NCBI RefSeq assembly: GCF_003729955.1
Contig: NZ_RJTX01000004.1
Span: forward strand, 310,001-374,000
DNA from: Chryseobacterium daecheongense
GTDB taxonomy: Bacteria; Bacteroidota; Bacteroidia; Flavobacteriales; Weeksellaceae
Reading direction: 5' to 3'
Length of the DNA stretch: 64,000 bases
Shown here piece after piece: positions 34,452 to 42,988 of this stretch. Under the pieces are notes generated by a model. That model saw nothing but the letters and a program-made list of their open reading frames with translations, was not told the origin of the DNA and made no database searches. Position 1 is the stretch's first letter. Each line of letters begins with the position of its first letter. A program made the translations under genes and the position numbers.

Positions 34452-37136
34452 ATGAAATTAATCAACAAATCAATGCTGACTGTAGTTATTTCCCTTTCTA
34501 CAGCAAGCGTTTATTATGCTCAACAAGTTCAGGATACGGTTTCGAAATCCAGGGACATTGAAGAGGTAGTATTAACAGGTGTTGCTGATATAGCTAAAGA
34601 CAGAAAAACTCCTGTAGCAGTTTCAACAATTAAAGAAGCACAAATTGTTGAGAAATTAGGAAATCAGGAATTCCCGGAAATTTTAAACACAACTCCATCT
34701 GTGTATGCTACTAAAGGAGGCGGTGGTTTCGGAGATTCTAAAATCAACATTAGAGGTTTTGCACAAGAAAACATTGCTGTAATGGTAAATGGTATGCCAG
34801 TAAATGATATGGAAAACGGACGTGTTTTCTGGTCGAACTGGGCTGGACTTTCTGATGTAACATCATCTATGCAGGTACAAAGAGGTCTTGGTTCTTCAAA
34901 ATTAGCAATTGCTTCTGTTGGAGGTACAATCAATATCCTAACCAGAGCAGCAGATAAAAAACAAGGAGGTGTTGTTTCTTTGACAGTTGGTAATGACGAT
35001 TATTTCAAAACTCTATTTGCGTATAATACAGGAAAAAGTTCTAAAGGATGGTCTTCTTCATTCTTAATGAGTAGAGCCGCCGGATCAACTTTTGCAAGAG
35101 GAACTGAGTTTGAGGGATACAATTATTATTTTGCTTTAGGATATAACAAGCCTGGAAGCAAACATGATTTCCAGTTTACTATTACTGGAGCTCCACAAGC
35201 TCACAACCAAAGAAGTACTTATGCTCCAATTTCAAATTATATTTTCTATAATTCCGATAAAGACGGAACTCCAGATACAAGATACAATCCAGATTATGGT
35301 TACTTAAATGGATCTGAATTCAGTTTAAGAAGAAACTATTATCACAAACCGGTAATGTCAATTAACTGGGATTGGAATATTTCAAGCAAGTCTAAATTGA
35401 ATACTGTTGCATATGCATCATTCGGTAGAGGAGCAGGAACAGGAAACGTGGGAACTTCAAACGGAAAATCTATCAACTACAATCCAACTCAAAGATCTTT
35501 CGTAACGAGTGAAGGTATTTTAGATATGGATGCTATTTATGCTTCTAATGCGGCTTCAACTGCAGACAAGGGAATCCTTATCAGAAATGCATCTATCAAC
35601 TCTCACAACTGGTATGGAATTATTTCCAGCTTTAATCACAAAATCACTGACAACTTAAACTTTTCAGTAGGTATTGATGGTAGATATTATTATGGATACC
35701 ACTATCAGGTAGTAAGTGATCTATTAGGTGGTACTTCTTATAGAGATTCTGCAAACAGAAATCTTTATGCTCCAAATAACAACAACGTATTTTCACCTGG
35801 TTACAATTATGTATCCAACACTTCAAAAGCAGAACCAAACTGGAACCCTTTCGGAGGGAAAATTGACCCGATTGAAAACAGAATCGGTTACAACAACGAT
35901 GGTGAAGTACTTTGGTATGGTGGGTTTGGACAGTTAGAATATTCCAATGATAAGTTATCTGCTTTCGTTTCAGGAGCTATTTCTAATCAGGCTTTCCAAA
36001 GAATTGACAACTTTATCGTAGATGGAAGATCTCTTCTTAACGGAAGCGTAGCAGGATATGCAACCAGCAACACAAACCCTACAATTATTCAGGCAACTCC
36101 TACAAACCCTGCTCTTAATACTAAAACAGGATTCAAAAACCTAATCGGGTTCAACGTTAAAGGAGGAGCTAACTATAATATCAACGAACATCACAATGTT
36201 TTTGCTAACATTGGATACTATGAAAAGCAGCCTTTCTTAAACGCTGTCTATCCAAACAACAAAAACTTCCTTAATCCTAACCTGACCAATGAGAAAATTT
36301 TCGGTGTTGAAGCAGGATATGGTTTCCGTTCAGGTATATTCAATGCAAATGTAAACCTTTACAGAACTTCTTGGAAAGATAGATTCCAAAGAAGATCAAA
36401 CATTACGGTTACATATAATGATCCTAACACAGGAGCTCCTGTGACAACTAACACAGCGTATGCTAACATTTCAGGAATTACTGAAATCCACCAAGGAGTT
36501 GAAGTTGATGTAACAGCTAATGTTCACAAAATGCTATCATTAACTGGTATGTTATCAATGGGGGATTGGTATTATGACGGAAATGCTACCGGAGATTTAT
36601 TTACTGAAACAAATGACCCAATTCCATTAGGAAACAATACTTCGGGTACTACAGTATATCTTGATAACGTAAAAGTTGGAAGTTCTGCACAATTCACTGC
36701 AGGAGCAGGATTCACATTCAAACCTACTGATTGGTTCACATTTGATGGAATGTACAGAGGGGTAAGAAATCTATATGCTAACGTAAATCCATTGAACTTC
36801 TTAAATGAAGCTGCCGGACAAAAGGGAGCATTAGAATTACCAACATTCGGTTTAGTGGATTTAGGGGTTACATTTAAAATTAAACTTAACAATCCTAAAC
36901 AATTCTTTACTGTAAGAGGTAATGTATATAACTTGTTTGACAAGGTTTATATTGCTGAATCAAACACAAATATTCATGCTAATCTTACTGAGCAAGAATA
37001 TACAGCTATCAATGGAAGTAACACTGGTTATGCAGCTTATCAGGCAGCAGGTAACTATAACGGTATTAGCCAGCAAAACCAGGTTTATTTCGGATTTGGA
37101 CGAACTTGGGCTGCAACATTATCATTTAACTTCTAA
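34452..37136 (+). CDS. TonB-dependent outer-membrane receptor
   Basis: An 894-residue outer-membrane receptor. It has a signal peptide (1-23, ending YYAQ), a short stretch with the TonB-box-like IEEVVLTGV, a plug domain (about 45-165; NIRGFAQENIAVMVNGMPVN, GLGSSKLAIASVGGTINI) and a 22-strand beta-barrel to the C-terminal aromatic residue (FGRTWAATLSFNF). It lacks the N-terminal carboxypeptidase-like domain typical of SusC, and no SusD partner is nearby, so the substrate is not indicated; iron complexes or another nutrient are possible. A 208-base upstream region without a clear consensus promoter suggests regulated expression. A hairpin terminator follows. Confidence 0.93.
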   Translation: MKLINKSMLTVVISLSTASVYYAQQVQDTVSKSRDIEEVVLTGVADIAKDRKTPVAVSTIKEAQIVEKLGNQEFPEILNTTPSVYATKGGGGFGDSKINIRGFAQENIAVMVNGMPVNDMENGRVFWSNWAGLSDVTSSMQVQRGLGSSKLAIASVGGTINILTRAADKKQGGVVSLTVGNDDYFKTLFAYNTGKSSKGWSSSFLMSRAAGSTFARGTEFEGYNYYFALGYNKPGSKHDFQFTITGAPQAHNQRSTYAPISNYIFYNSDKDGTPDTRYNPDYGYLNGSEFSLRRNYYHKPVMSINWDWNISSKSKLNTVAYASFGRGAGTGNVGTSNGKSINYNPTQRSFVTSEGILDMDAIYASNAASTADKGILIRNASINSHNWYGIISSFNHKITDNLNFSVGIDGRYYYGYHYQVVSDLLGGTSYRDSANRNLYAPNNNNVFSPGYNYVSNTSKAEPNWNPFGGKIDPIENRIGYNNDGEVLWYGGFGQLEYSNDKLSAFVSGAISNQAFQRIDNFIVDGRSLLNGSVAGYATSNTNPTIIQATPTNPALNTKTGFKNLIGFNVKGGANYNINEHHNVFANIGYYEKQPFLNAVYPNNKNFLNPNLTNEKIFGVEAGYGFRSGIFNANVNLYRTSWKDRFQRRSNITVTYNDPNTGAPVTTNTAYANISGITEIHQGVEVDVTANVHKMLSLTGMLSMGDWYYDGNATGDLFTETNDPIPLGNNTSGTTVYLDNVKVGSSAQFTAGAGFTFKPTDWFTFDGMYRGVRNLYANVNPLNFLNEAAGQKGALELPTFGLVDLGVTFKIKLNNPKQFFTVRGNVYNLFDKVYIAESNTNIHANLTEQEYTAINGSNTGYAAYQAAGNYNGISQQNQVYFGFGRTWAATLSFNF

Positions 37137-37158
37137 TCACATTAGATTTTATCAATAT

Positions 37159-37185
37159 CAATCCCGGCAATAAGCCGGGATTTTT
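37159..37185 (+). terminator. Terminator of the 34452 TonB receptor gene
   Basis: ATCCCGGC (37161-37168) pairs with GCCGGGAT (37174-37181), followed by T. Confidence 0.92.
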
Positions 37186-37187
37186 GT

Positions 37188-37195
37188 TATATTTG
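37188..37195 (+). promoter_or_regulatory. -7 box of the 37214 membrane protein gene
   Basis: TATATTTG directly follows the previous terminator, 18 bases before ATG 37214. Confidence 0.5.
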
Positions 37196-37213
37196 TGTAC
37201 AAAAAAATTGAAC

Positions 37214-37645
37214 ATGGATTTTTACAACATTTTGCTTAATGCACACAAAGGATTCGGGTATCTGGAACTTCTTTTAGTGGCATTATTTATCATTGCTCTT
37301 TTAACGACAATGTTCGGATTTAGCGGAAAAGTGAATAATTTTTTAAAGAAGACCACCCTCTTCACTATGATCTTCTTCCACATCCAGTTTTTAATCGGGA
37401 TCATTATGCTGATCACCAATTTCACCAAAGGAATGGATATGGGATCTGTAATGAAAAATGCTGATCTGAGATTTCAATATGTTGAGCATCCGTTTTCCAT
37501 GTTAATTGCTGCGGTTTTGATGACCATCATCAATAAGAAAGTAAAATCCAATGATACCATTTCTTTAGGAATTGTCATTATGGGATTAATCGCAGTAGGT
37601 TTATTTGCATTCGCGTTTCCATGGGCGAGAGTCTTTGGAGCATAA
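37214..37645 (+). CDS. Small four-helix membrane protein
   Basis: A 143-residue inner-membrane protein with about four hydrophobic helices (near 12-32, 45-66, 90-105 and 113-135). The N-terminus (FYNILLNAHKGFGYLEL) with an early His resembles the small cytochrome-b-like membrane proteins annotated in flavobacteria, but only one or two histidines are placed where heme could bind, so the name is not secure. I use ATG 37214 because an earlier in-frame start falls before the -7 box. asd follows 32 bases downstream with no terminator between. Confidence 0.75.
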   Translation: MDFYNILLNAHKGFGYLELLLVALFIIALLTTMFGFSGKVNNFLKKTTLFTMIFFHIQFLIGIIMLITNFTKGMDMGSVMKNADLRFQYVEHPFSMLIAAVLMTIINKKVKSNDTISLGIVIMGLIAVGLFAFAFPWARVFGA

Positions 37646-37677
37646 TATATTAACTTAAATAATTTTTAATCATTAAA

Positions 37678-38670
37678 ATGAAAGTAGCTGTAGTAGGTTC
37701 AACAGGAATGGTTGGACAAGTCATGCTTAAAGTTCTCGAAGAGAGAAACTTCCCTGTAACAGAGTTAATTCCGGTAGCTTCGGAAAAATCTATCGGTAAG
37801 AAGGTGAAGTATAAACAGGAAGAATTTACGATTGTAAGCATGAAGGACGCTATAGCTGCTAAACCGGACATTGCCATCTTCTCTGCCGGAGGTGGAACTT
37901 CTCTTGAATTTGCTCCGCTTTTTGCTGAAGCCGGAACAACGGTCATTGATAATTCTTCTGCATGGAGAATGGATCCTGACAAAAAATTGGTGGTTCCTGA
38001 GATCAATGCCGATGTTTTAACGAAAGAAGATAAGATCATCGCCAATCCGAATTGCTCAACAATACAATTGGTAATGGTGCTAGGTCCGCTGAACAAAAAA
38101 TATGATTTAAAAAGAGTAATTGTCTCTACTTACCAGTCTGTAACAGGTACCGGAAAAGCTGCTGTTGATCAATTGAATGCAGAGATCGGAGGAGATGATT
38201 CCATCACAAAGGTATATCCTTATCAGATCTTCAAAAACGCTTTGCCACATTGTGATGTTTTTGCAGATGATGATTATACGAAAGAAGAAATTAAATTGAT
38301 GAAAGAGCCTAAGAAAATCTTGGGAGACGACACATTCAATTTAACAGCGACCGCCGTGAGAGTTCCTGTACAGGGAGGACACTCTGAGAGTGTAAATATT
38401 GAATTTGAAAACGAATTCGATCTTGATGAAGTAAGAAAGATCTTATCTGAAACTCCGGGAGTAATCGTAGTGGATGATGTAAAAAACAATCAATATCCAA
38501 TGCCTTTATATTCCGAAGGAAAAGATGAAGTTTTTGTGGGAAGGATCAGGCGGGACCTTTCTCAGCCCAAAACGCTGAATCTCTGGATCGTAGCAGACAA
38601 TCTGCGAAAAGGAGCTGCAACCAATGCAGTACAAATCGCGGAATACCTTGTAGCAAATAACTTAGTATAA
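37678..38670 (+). CDS. asd: Aspartate-semialdehyde dehydrogenase
   Basis: The enzyme reduces aspartyl phosphate to aspartate semialdehyde with NADPH, feeding lysine, diaminopimelate, threonine and methionine synthesis. The 330-residue protein shows the nucleotide motif GSTGMVGQ at 7-14, the FSAGGGTS segment, IDNSSAWR, and catalytic Cys126 in NPNCSTIQ. The QVGGHSESVNIE-type block (here VQGGHSESVNIEFE) holds the catalytic His. Length fits the Gram-positive-like subgroup. It is followed by a terminator before the cation transporter. Confidence 0.97.
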   Translation: MKVAVVGSTGMVGQVMLKVLEERNFPVTELIPVASEKSIGKKVKYKQEEFTIVSMKDAIAAKPDIAIFSAGGGTSLEFAPLFAEAGTTVIDNSSAWRMDPDKKLVVPEINADVLTKEDKIIANPNCSTIQLVMVLGPLNKKYDLKRVIVSTYQSVTGTGKAAVDQLNAEIGGDDSITKVYPYQIFKNALPHCDVFADDDYTKEEIKLMKEPKKILGDDTFNLTATAVRVPVQGGHSESVNIEFENEFDLDEVRKILSETPGVIVVDDVKNNQYPMPLYSEGKDEVFVGRIRRDLSQPKTLNLWIVADNLRKGAATNAVQIAEYLVANNLV

Positions 38671-38683
38671 CCTAACAAAAATA

Positions 38684-38716
38684 AAAAGAGTCTCAGAATT
38701 GAGATTCTTTTTTTTA
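38684..38716 (+). terminator. Terminator of asd
   Basis: AGAGTCTCA pairs with TGAGATTCT (one G-T pair), followed by a run of eight T. Confidence 0.85.
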
Positions 38717-38724
38717 TCAAACCT

Positions 38725-39711
38725 ATGGATTTAACTTCTAAAAACAAGTTTGCATTTCAAAAGATAATTACAATATGTGGAATTGTCCTTTTCATTGGAA
38801 AATTAATAGCTTGGCATTTAACAAATTCTGATGCCGTATTTTCTGATGCTATGGAAAGTATCGTAAATATTATCAGTGCCTTTATGGGACTTTATTCATT
38901 GCATCTTGCCGCAAAACCTAAAGATGAAGATCACCCTTATGGACATGGAAAAGTTGAATTTATAACTTCCGGGATTGAAGGGGCTATGATTATTTTTGCC
39001 GGGATAATGATCATTGTAGAAGCAGTAGACTCTTTATTACACGGAAATAGTTTAAAAAAGCTTGATTATGGAATTTATATTATTGCCGCTACAGCAATTG
39101 TTAATTATCTATTAGGGTATATTTCGTATCAGAAAGGAAAAAGAGAAAATTCACTGGTGCTCCAAAGCTCAGGGAAACATCTACAGTCTGATACCATCAC
39201 AACTTTAGGTGTTGTTTTAAGTCTCATCATTGTTTATTTCACTAAAATTCATTGGCTGGATTCCGCTGTAGCATTAATGTTTGGTCTTTATATTATTTTT
39301 ATAGGGTATAAAATTGTTCGGAAATCTTTAAGCGGTATTATGGATGAACAGGATCCTAACATCCTTAAAAACATTGTAGAAATTCTTGAGGCTAACAGGA
39401 AAACAGAATGGATTGACATTCATAACATGAAGATCCAGCAGTTCGGCTCTTCACTTCATATAGATGCCCATATTACGCTTCCTTGGTATTACAGTCTTCG
39501 GGATGCTCATAAAGAAATGGAAAATGTGATCAAACTTTTGGCAAAGCACACCAAACGAAGTGTGGAATTCAATTTTCATATGGATGACTGCAAAACCATT
39601 TCATGCCCTGTTTGTCAGATTAAAGAATGCCCTGTACGCGAAAGAGAATTTGTGAAAAGAGTAGAATGGACTCCGGAAAATATAACCAGAGAGGATAAAC
39701 ATACAGCCTAA
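38725..39711 (+). CDS. Cation diffusion facilitator (divalent metal efflux)
   Basis: A 328-residue CDF transporter with six membrane helices (about 10-205) and a cytoplasmic C-terminal domain (about 205-285). In TM5 the metal-site pattern HxxxD is kept (KHLQSDTITT). In TM2 the usual DxxxD reads DAMES, so the second Asp is replaced by Ser, as in a distinct subgroup. The DEDHPYGHGKVE loop is family-typical. The tail carries four cysteines (DCKTISCPVCQIKECP), an unusual possible metal sensor. Metal selectivity (Fe, Mn or Zn) cannot be decided from sequence. It is convergent with the exosortase pair, with 5 bases between stops. Confidence 0.9.
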   Translation: MDLTSKNKFAFQKIITICGIVLFIGKLIAWHLTNSDAVFSDAMESIVNIISAFMGLYSLHLAAKPKDEDHPYGHGKVEFITSGIEGAMIIFAGIMIIVEAVDSLLHGNSLKKLDYGIYIIAATAIVNYLLGYISYQKGKRENSLVLQSSGKHLQSDTITTLGVVLSLIIVYFTKIHWLDSAVALMFGLYIIFIGYKIVRKSLSGIMDEQDPNILKNIVEILEANRKTEWIDIHNMKIQQFGSSLHIDAHITLPWYYSLRDAHKEMENVIKLLAKHTKRSVEFNFHMDDCKTISCPVCQIKECPVREREFVKRVEWTPENITREDKHTA

Positions 39712-39716
39712 ATATC

Positions 39717-40151
39717 TTAGCTTTTTTGCATGATCTGTTTTCTGTAATAGAACATAGGAACAATAAGCAGTATGATCAAAGGCTGTATTACAAATCTTCT
39801 CATATAGAAAGAAAAAAGATAACCGACTTCAAAACGATCGTTTATACAATACAAGTAGATTGGGAACGTAATAACAAAAACAATGGTTATCAGTATCGCT
39901 CCTTGAATAGTCCACTCCTTATTCTTAAACAGAAAATGAATAATTACGCAAGAAAAAAATAAGTTGAGAACAAACCGGAAAAAATGACTAGCAATCAATT
40001 TTCCCCATTCAAATGCAGGAAAAGAAATACTTTTATCAGCTTCATGGAAATAGCCAAGAAAAGGATCATAGAATATCTTATCTTCAAACATTCTCACGCT
40101 TATAAGTCCGGCAATTCCTATTGCAACAAAAAACCAATTAAGAATTTTCAT
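39717..40151 (-). CDS. Exosortase F-associated membrane protein
   Basis: A 144-residue protein with about four membrane helices, matching in size, composition and position the protein family found only next to exosortase F in Bacteroidetes. Its start overlaps the last 14 bases of xrtF (ATG at 40151, xrtF stop at 40138), so translation is probably coupled. Aromatic and charged patches (DKIFYDPFLGYF, YMRRFVIQPL) lie at the membrane boundary. Its biochemical role is not known; a subunit or partner of XrtF is the natural guess. Confidence 0.82.
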   Translation of the reverse strand: MKILNWFFVAIGIAGLISVRMFEDKIFYDPFLGYFHEADKSISFPAFEWGKLIASHFFRFVLNLFFSCVIIHFLFKNKEWTIQGAILITIVFVITFPIYLYCINDRFEVGYLFSFYMRRFVIQPLIILLIVPMFYYRKQIMQKS

Positions 40152-40668
40152 TTCTTAAAGCAAAAAATTTAATCCAGATCAGCCAAAGCAGCACCACACT
40201 TCCATAAATAATGGCAGGGAAAATAAAATCATGAGAAACTTTCCCATATTCCTTGTAATCCGTCATTACAATATTCAATCCTGTAATTCTCAATACATTC
40301 ATGATATATAACAAAACAAGGCTTACCAATGCAAAGACAAATGTTTGTTTGCCTTTATAAAAGGCAAAAATGAAAGCCAGAAACAGGATCATGACCGAAA
40401 CTGCATTACAGCCTTCCACCATTCTTGTGGCATAAACCTTCTTTACGTAGAACCATATTTGTTCTTTAGGAACATCGTTATAGAGTTGGGTTGTATAGCC
40501 AAGAACATTCTGAACATGTCTCACCTGTTCTGCAATTAATCTGGAAAAAGGATCAAGACCACTTGCCCTAAAGCTATTCAGATAAAACTGATAACCAAAA
40601 AGCAGCACCATATAAATGATGATGAATCTCAGCAAAATTCCCAAAACAGGCTTAAAATCCTTTAACAT
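40138..40668 (-). CDS. xrtF: Exosortase family protein XrtF
   Basis: A 176-residue inner-membrane cysteine peptidase-transferase of the exosortase family, with about five to six membrane helices. The catalytic triad is visible: Cys87 in EGCNAVSVMILF, Arg127 in NVLRITGLN and His146 in VSHDFIFPA. It is shorter than full exosortases, as expected for the F type. Exosortases process proteins with a C-terminal helix-and-basic tail; no obvious client is in this window. It is expressed divergently from the amgK operon, with 38 bases between the two start codons. Confidence 0.9.
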   Translation of the reverse strand: MLKDFKPVLGILLRFIIIYMVLLFGYQFYLNSFRASGLDPFSRLIAEQVRHVQNVLGYTTQLYNDVPKEQIWFYVKKVYATRMVEGCNAVSVMILFLAFIFAFYKGKQTFVFALVSLVLLYIMNVLRITGLNIVMTDYKEYGKVSHDFIFPAIIYGSVVLLWLIWIKFFALRNENS

Positions 40669-40689
40669 ACTACAAATATATAAATTTAC

Positions 40690-40697
40690 TATATTTG
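40690..40697 (+). promoter_or_regulatory. -7 box of the amgK operon
   Basis: TATATTTG ends 9 bases before ATG 40707 and contains the TTG at 40695, which is therefore not the start codon. Confidence 0.5.
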
Positions 40698-40706
40698 TTT
40701 CCTACT

Positions 40707-41729
40707 ATGGATTCCGAGAACGCCAAACGATTTTTTGAAAATTATACAGGTAAAAAATCTTCTGAGTTTATTACATTAGCTCAAAGCGGTTCCGCGAGGA
40801 TTAATTTTTTAGCAAAAGCTGAAAAAGATTATATCGTTACCTACAATGAAAATATCCAGGAAAATGAAAGTTTTTTCTATTTTTCCGAGATCTTCACACA
40901 ATTAGGCATTAATACTCCTATTATTTTTGCAATTTCTGATGACCGGAAAACTTATATACAGGAATTTTTAGGAAAAAACACCCTCTCAGACATTATTACA
41001 AATGAAGGTTTGTCTCAACGGGTAAAAGATTTGGTAAAGCAAACATTGCAAAAACTGTATCATCTGCAAACCGGGACAAACGGAAAGATCGATTATACCA
41101 AAACTTTCGAATACCAAAGTTATGATGATCTGCCAGTAACGCATGATCTGTATTACTTTAAAAACTTCATTGCAGATGTTCTGGAATTGGAATACCATAA
41201 ATCTACCCTTCTCAAAGAATTCAAAAAAATAGTTTACCTCATCGAAAGTCTGGAACCGAAAGGTTTAATGATCCGTGATTTTCAGGCCAGAAACATTATG
41301 ATAAATGATCAGGACGAAGTTTCATTCATTGATTATCAGTCTGCTATGCATGGTCCTCTAATGTATGATGTAGTATCATTTCTTTTTCAGGCAAAAGCTA
41401 ATTTCCCGGAAGATTTTAAAAACGAAATGATAGAATTCTATATCCAATTGTTTGACAGTGAAGAGGTACAACATCAATTAAGAAACTCGATAAAGCCAAT
41501 CCAAATGATGAGATTTCTCCAGGTTTTGGGAGCTTATGGTTTCAGGGGGCTGATTCAAAGAAAACAGCACTTTATTTCAAGTATTGAAAAAGGAATAGAT
41601 AATATCACGCAGTTTGCTAAATCCTGGGAAAATATGAAAGATTATCCCGAACTTGAAAAAGTGATACAGCAGCTGGCTCTGGAACAGACCCAATTAAAAA
41701 TTGACAAAATTTTAAATATTCAGGCTTGA
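40707..41729 (+). CDS. amgK: Sugar 1-kinase of the aminoglycoside-phosphotransferase fold (AmgK-like)
   Basis: A 340-residue kinase with the APH fold: the catalytic loop IRDFQARNIMIN (about 188-199) supplies the base Asp and metal Asn, and FIDYQSAMHGPLMYD holds the metal Asp. With the downstream MurU-like nucleotidyltransferase it fits AmgK, which phosphorylates the anomeric position of N-acetylmuramic acid or N-acetylglucosamine in the peptidoglycan recycling route that bypasses de novo UDP-MurNAc synthesis. Assignment rests on fold plus operon; another anomeric sugar kinase is possible. The start is ATG 40707 because the earlier TTG belongs to the promoter box. The RapZ-like gene begins 50 bases later. 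Confidence 0.8.
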   Translation: MDSENAKRFFENYTGKKSSEFITLAQSGSARINFLAKAEKDYIVTYNENIQENESFFYFSEIFTQLGINTPIIFAISDDRKTYIQEFLGKNTLSDIITNEGLSQRVKDLVKQTLQKLYHLQTGTNGKIDYTKTFEYQSYDDLPVTHDLYYFKNFIADVLELEYHKSTLLKEFKKIVYLIESLEPKGLMIRDFQARNIMINDQDEVSFIDYQSAMHGPLMYDVVSFLFQAKANFPEDFKNEMIEFYIQLFDSEEVQHQLRNSIKPIQMMRFLQVLGAYGFRGLIQRKQHFISSIEKGIDNITQFAKSWENMKDYPELEKVIQQLALEQTQLKIDKILNIQA

Positions 41730-41779
41730 GAACAAAAAATAAAATAAACGATAAATAATCAATTATAATTAAATAGGAA

Positions 41780-42190
41780 ATGTTACACGTAGACATACAC
41801 AGTTTTTCATATAAAAAAGGAGGCATCCCAAAAGATGAATCCGGGAACGGAGGTGGTTTCACCTTTGACTGCAGAGGAATTCTTAATCCGGGAAGAATAG
41901 AAGAGTATAAAAGCCAGACTGGAAATGATATTGGTGTTCAGGAGTTTCTGGAAACAAAAACTGAAATGCCTAAGTTTTTAGAACTGATCAAAAGCATCAT
42001 TTCTATTAATATTGATAATTACATTGAAAGGGGCTTTGAAAATCTTCAGATCAATTTCGGATGTACGGGCGGGCAACACAGATCAGTGTACTGTGCGATA
42101 AAAATTGCTGAATTTATCCAGGAAAAATACCCTGAAAGTACCGAGATCAGCCTTCATCATGATGAACAGCATCAACTTAATTATAAATGA
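41780..42190 (+). CDS. Stand-alone RapZ C-terminal-domain protein
   Basis: A 136-residue protein matching only the C-terminal domain of RapZ. The hallmark GCTGGQHRSV starts at residue 94, with FDCRGILNPGR, the matching early block, near residue 31-41. In E. coli RapZ this domain binds glucosamine-6-phosphate and RNA, and the N-terminal kinase-like half is separate; here that half is missing, as is common in Bacteroidetes. It lies between the amgK-like and murU-like genes, so a sensor of amino-sugar phosphates in cell-wall recycling is a reasonable inference. No promoter or terminator separates it from amgK. Confidence 0.88.
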   Translation: MLHVDIHSFSYKKGGIPKDESGNGGGFTFDCRGILNPGRIEEYKSQTGNDIGVQEFLETKTEMPKFLELIKSIISINIDNYIERGFENLQINFGCTGGQHRSVYCAIKIAEFIQEKYPESTEISLHHDEQHQLNYK

Positions 42191-42192
42191 TG

Positions 42193-42258
42193 ATTGATAA
42201 GATATAAATGATTTATCTTCACCCAACTAAAATCAATTATCATTCATCACTTATCAAT
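42193..42258. repeat. 9-bp inverted repeat upstream of murU
   Basis: ATTGATAAG (42193-42201) and CTTATCAAT (42250-42258) are perfect inverted copies in the 77-base gap before the murU-like gene. The stem spacing is long, so this may be chance or a degenerate intergenic repeat. Confidence 0.35.
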
Positions 42259-42267
42259 TATATATAA

Positions 42268-42981
42268 ATGAAAGCTTTAATTTTTGCAGCAGGAAAAGGC
42301 ACCCGCCTTAAGCCATTTACCGATCATCATCCAAAAGCATTGGTCAAGGTGAATGGGATTCCTTTATTGGAAAGAAATATTACTTACCTTAAAGGTTTCG
42401 GAATCAGGGATTTTGTCATTAATATTCATCATTTCGGAGATCAGATTGTTGATTTTCTTAAGAAAAACAACAACTTCAACTGCAATATAGAAATCTCTGA
42501 TGAAACGGATGAGCTGTTGGAAACCGGAGGTGGTTTGATTTTTGCTAGAAAATTTCTTGATCATGGAGAAGATTTCTTAATCATGAATGCTGATATCCTT
42601 ACTAACATTGATATCAACAGCCTGGTTGCCTATCACAAAAAGATGAAAGACTTTGCTACTTTAGCTGTTTCTGATAGAGAAAGTTCAAGAAAATTACTCT
42701 TCAATGACAATATGGTTTTAAGAGGGTGGCTGAATGTACAAACCGGAGAACAAAGACTTGCAGAATTCAATAAAGGATTTAAAGCATTAGCTTTCAGCGG
42801 AGTACATTGCATTAACCCTGTTATATTTGAAAAAATAAAAAGAACAGGCAAATTTTCTGTTATGGAAGAATATCTGGATCTTATGCATACGGAACATATC
42901 CATGGTTTTCTGCATGAGAGTATCCTGATAGATGTGGGAAGGCCGGAGTCCGTAATAGAAGCCGAAAAATATTTTAAATAG
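42268..42981 (+). CDS. murU: Sugar-1-phosphate nucleotidyltransferase (MurU-like)
   Basis: A 237-residue nucleotidyltransferase. The pyrophosphorylase signature AAGKGTRLKPFTDHHPKAL starts at residue 7, with LLERNITYL, the acidic MNADILTNID metal motif and a VDVGRPE-like end. It has no hexapeptide C-terminal domain, so it is the short MurU or RmlA-like type. In the AmgK-MurU pathway it converts MurNAc-1-phosphate and UTP to UDP-MurNAc. Nucleotide and sugar specificity are inferred from the operon. The LOG gene begins 7 bases after its stop. Confidence 0.82.
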   Translation: MKALIFAAGKGTRLKPFTDHHPKALVKVNGIPLLERNITYLKGFGIRDFVINIHHFGDQIVDFLKKNNNFNCNIEISDETDELLETGGGLIFARKFLDHGEDFLIMNADILTNIDINSLVAYHKKMKDFATLAVSDRESSRKLLFNDNMVLRGWLNVQTGEQRLAEFNKGFKALAFSGVHCINPVIFEKIKRTGKFSVMEEYLDLMHTEHIHGFLHESILIDVGRPESVIEAEKYFK

Positions 42982-42988
42982 TTGTATA

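Noticed and set aside
35266..35300. A DGTPDTRYN stretch in the TonB receptor that resembles the repeat of the 81-residue protein
   Set aside because: Only the short DGTPD-R-Y core matches and the context is a barrel loop; probably chance.
40695..40706. TTG at 40695 as start of the amgK-like gene
   Set aside because: It is part of the TATATTTG promoter box; the following ATG at 40707 is the start.
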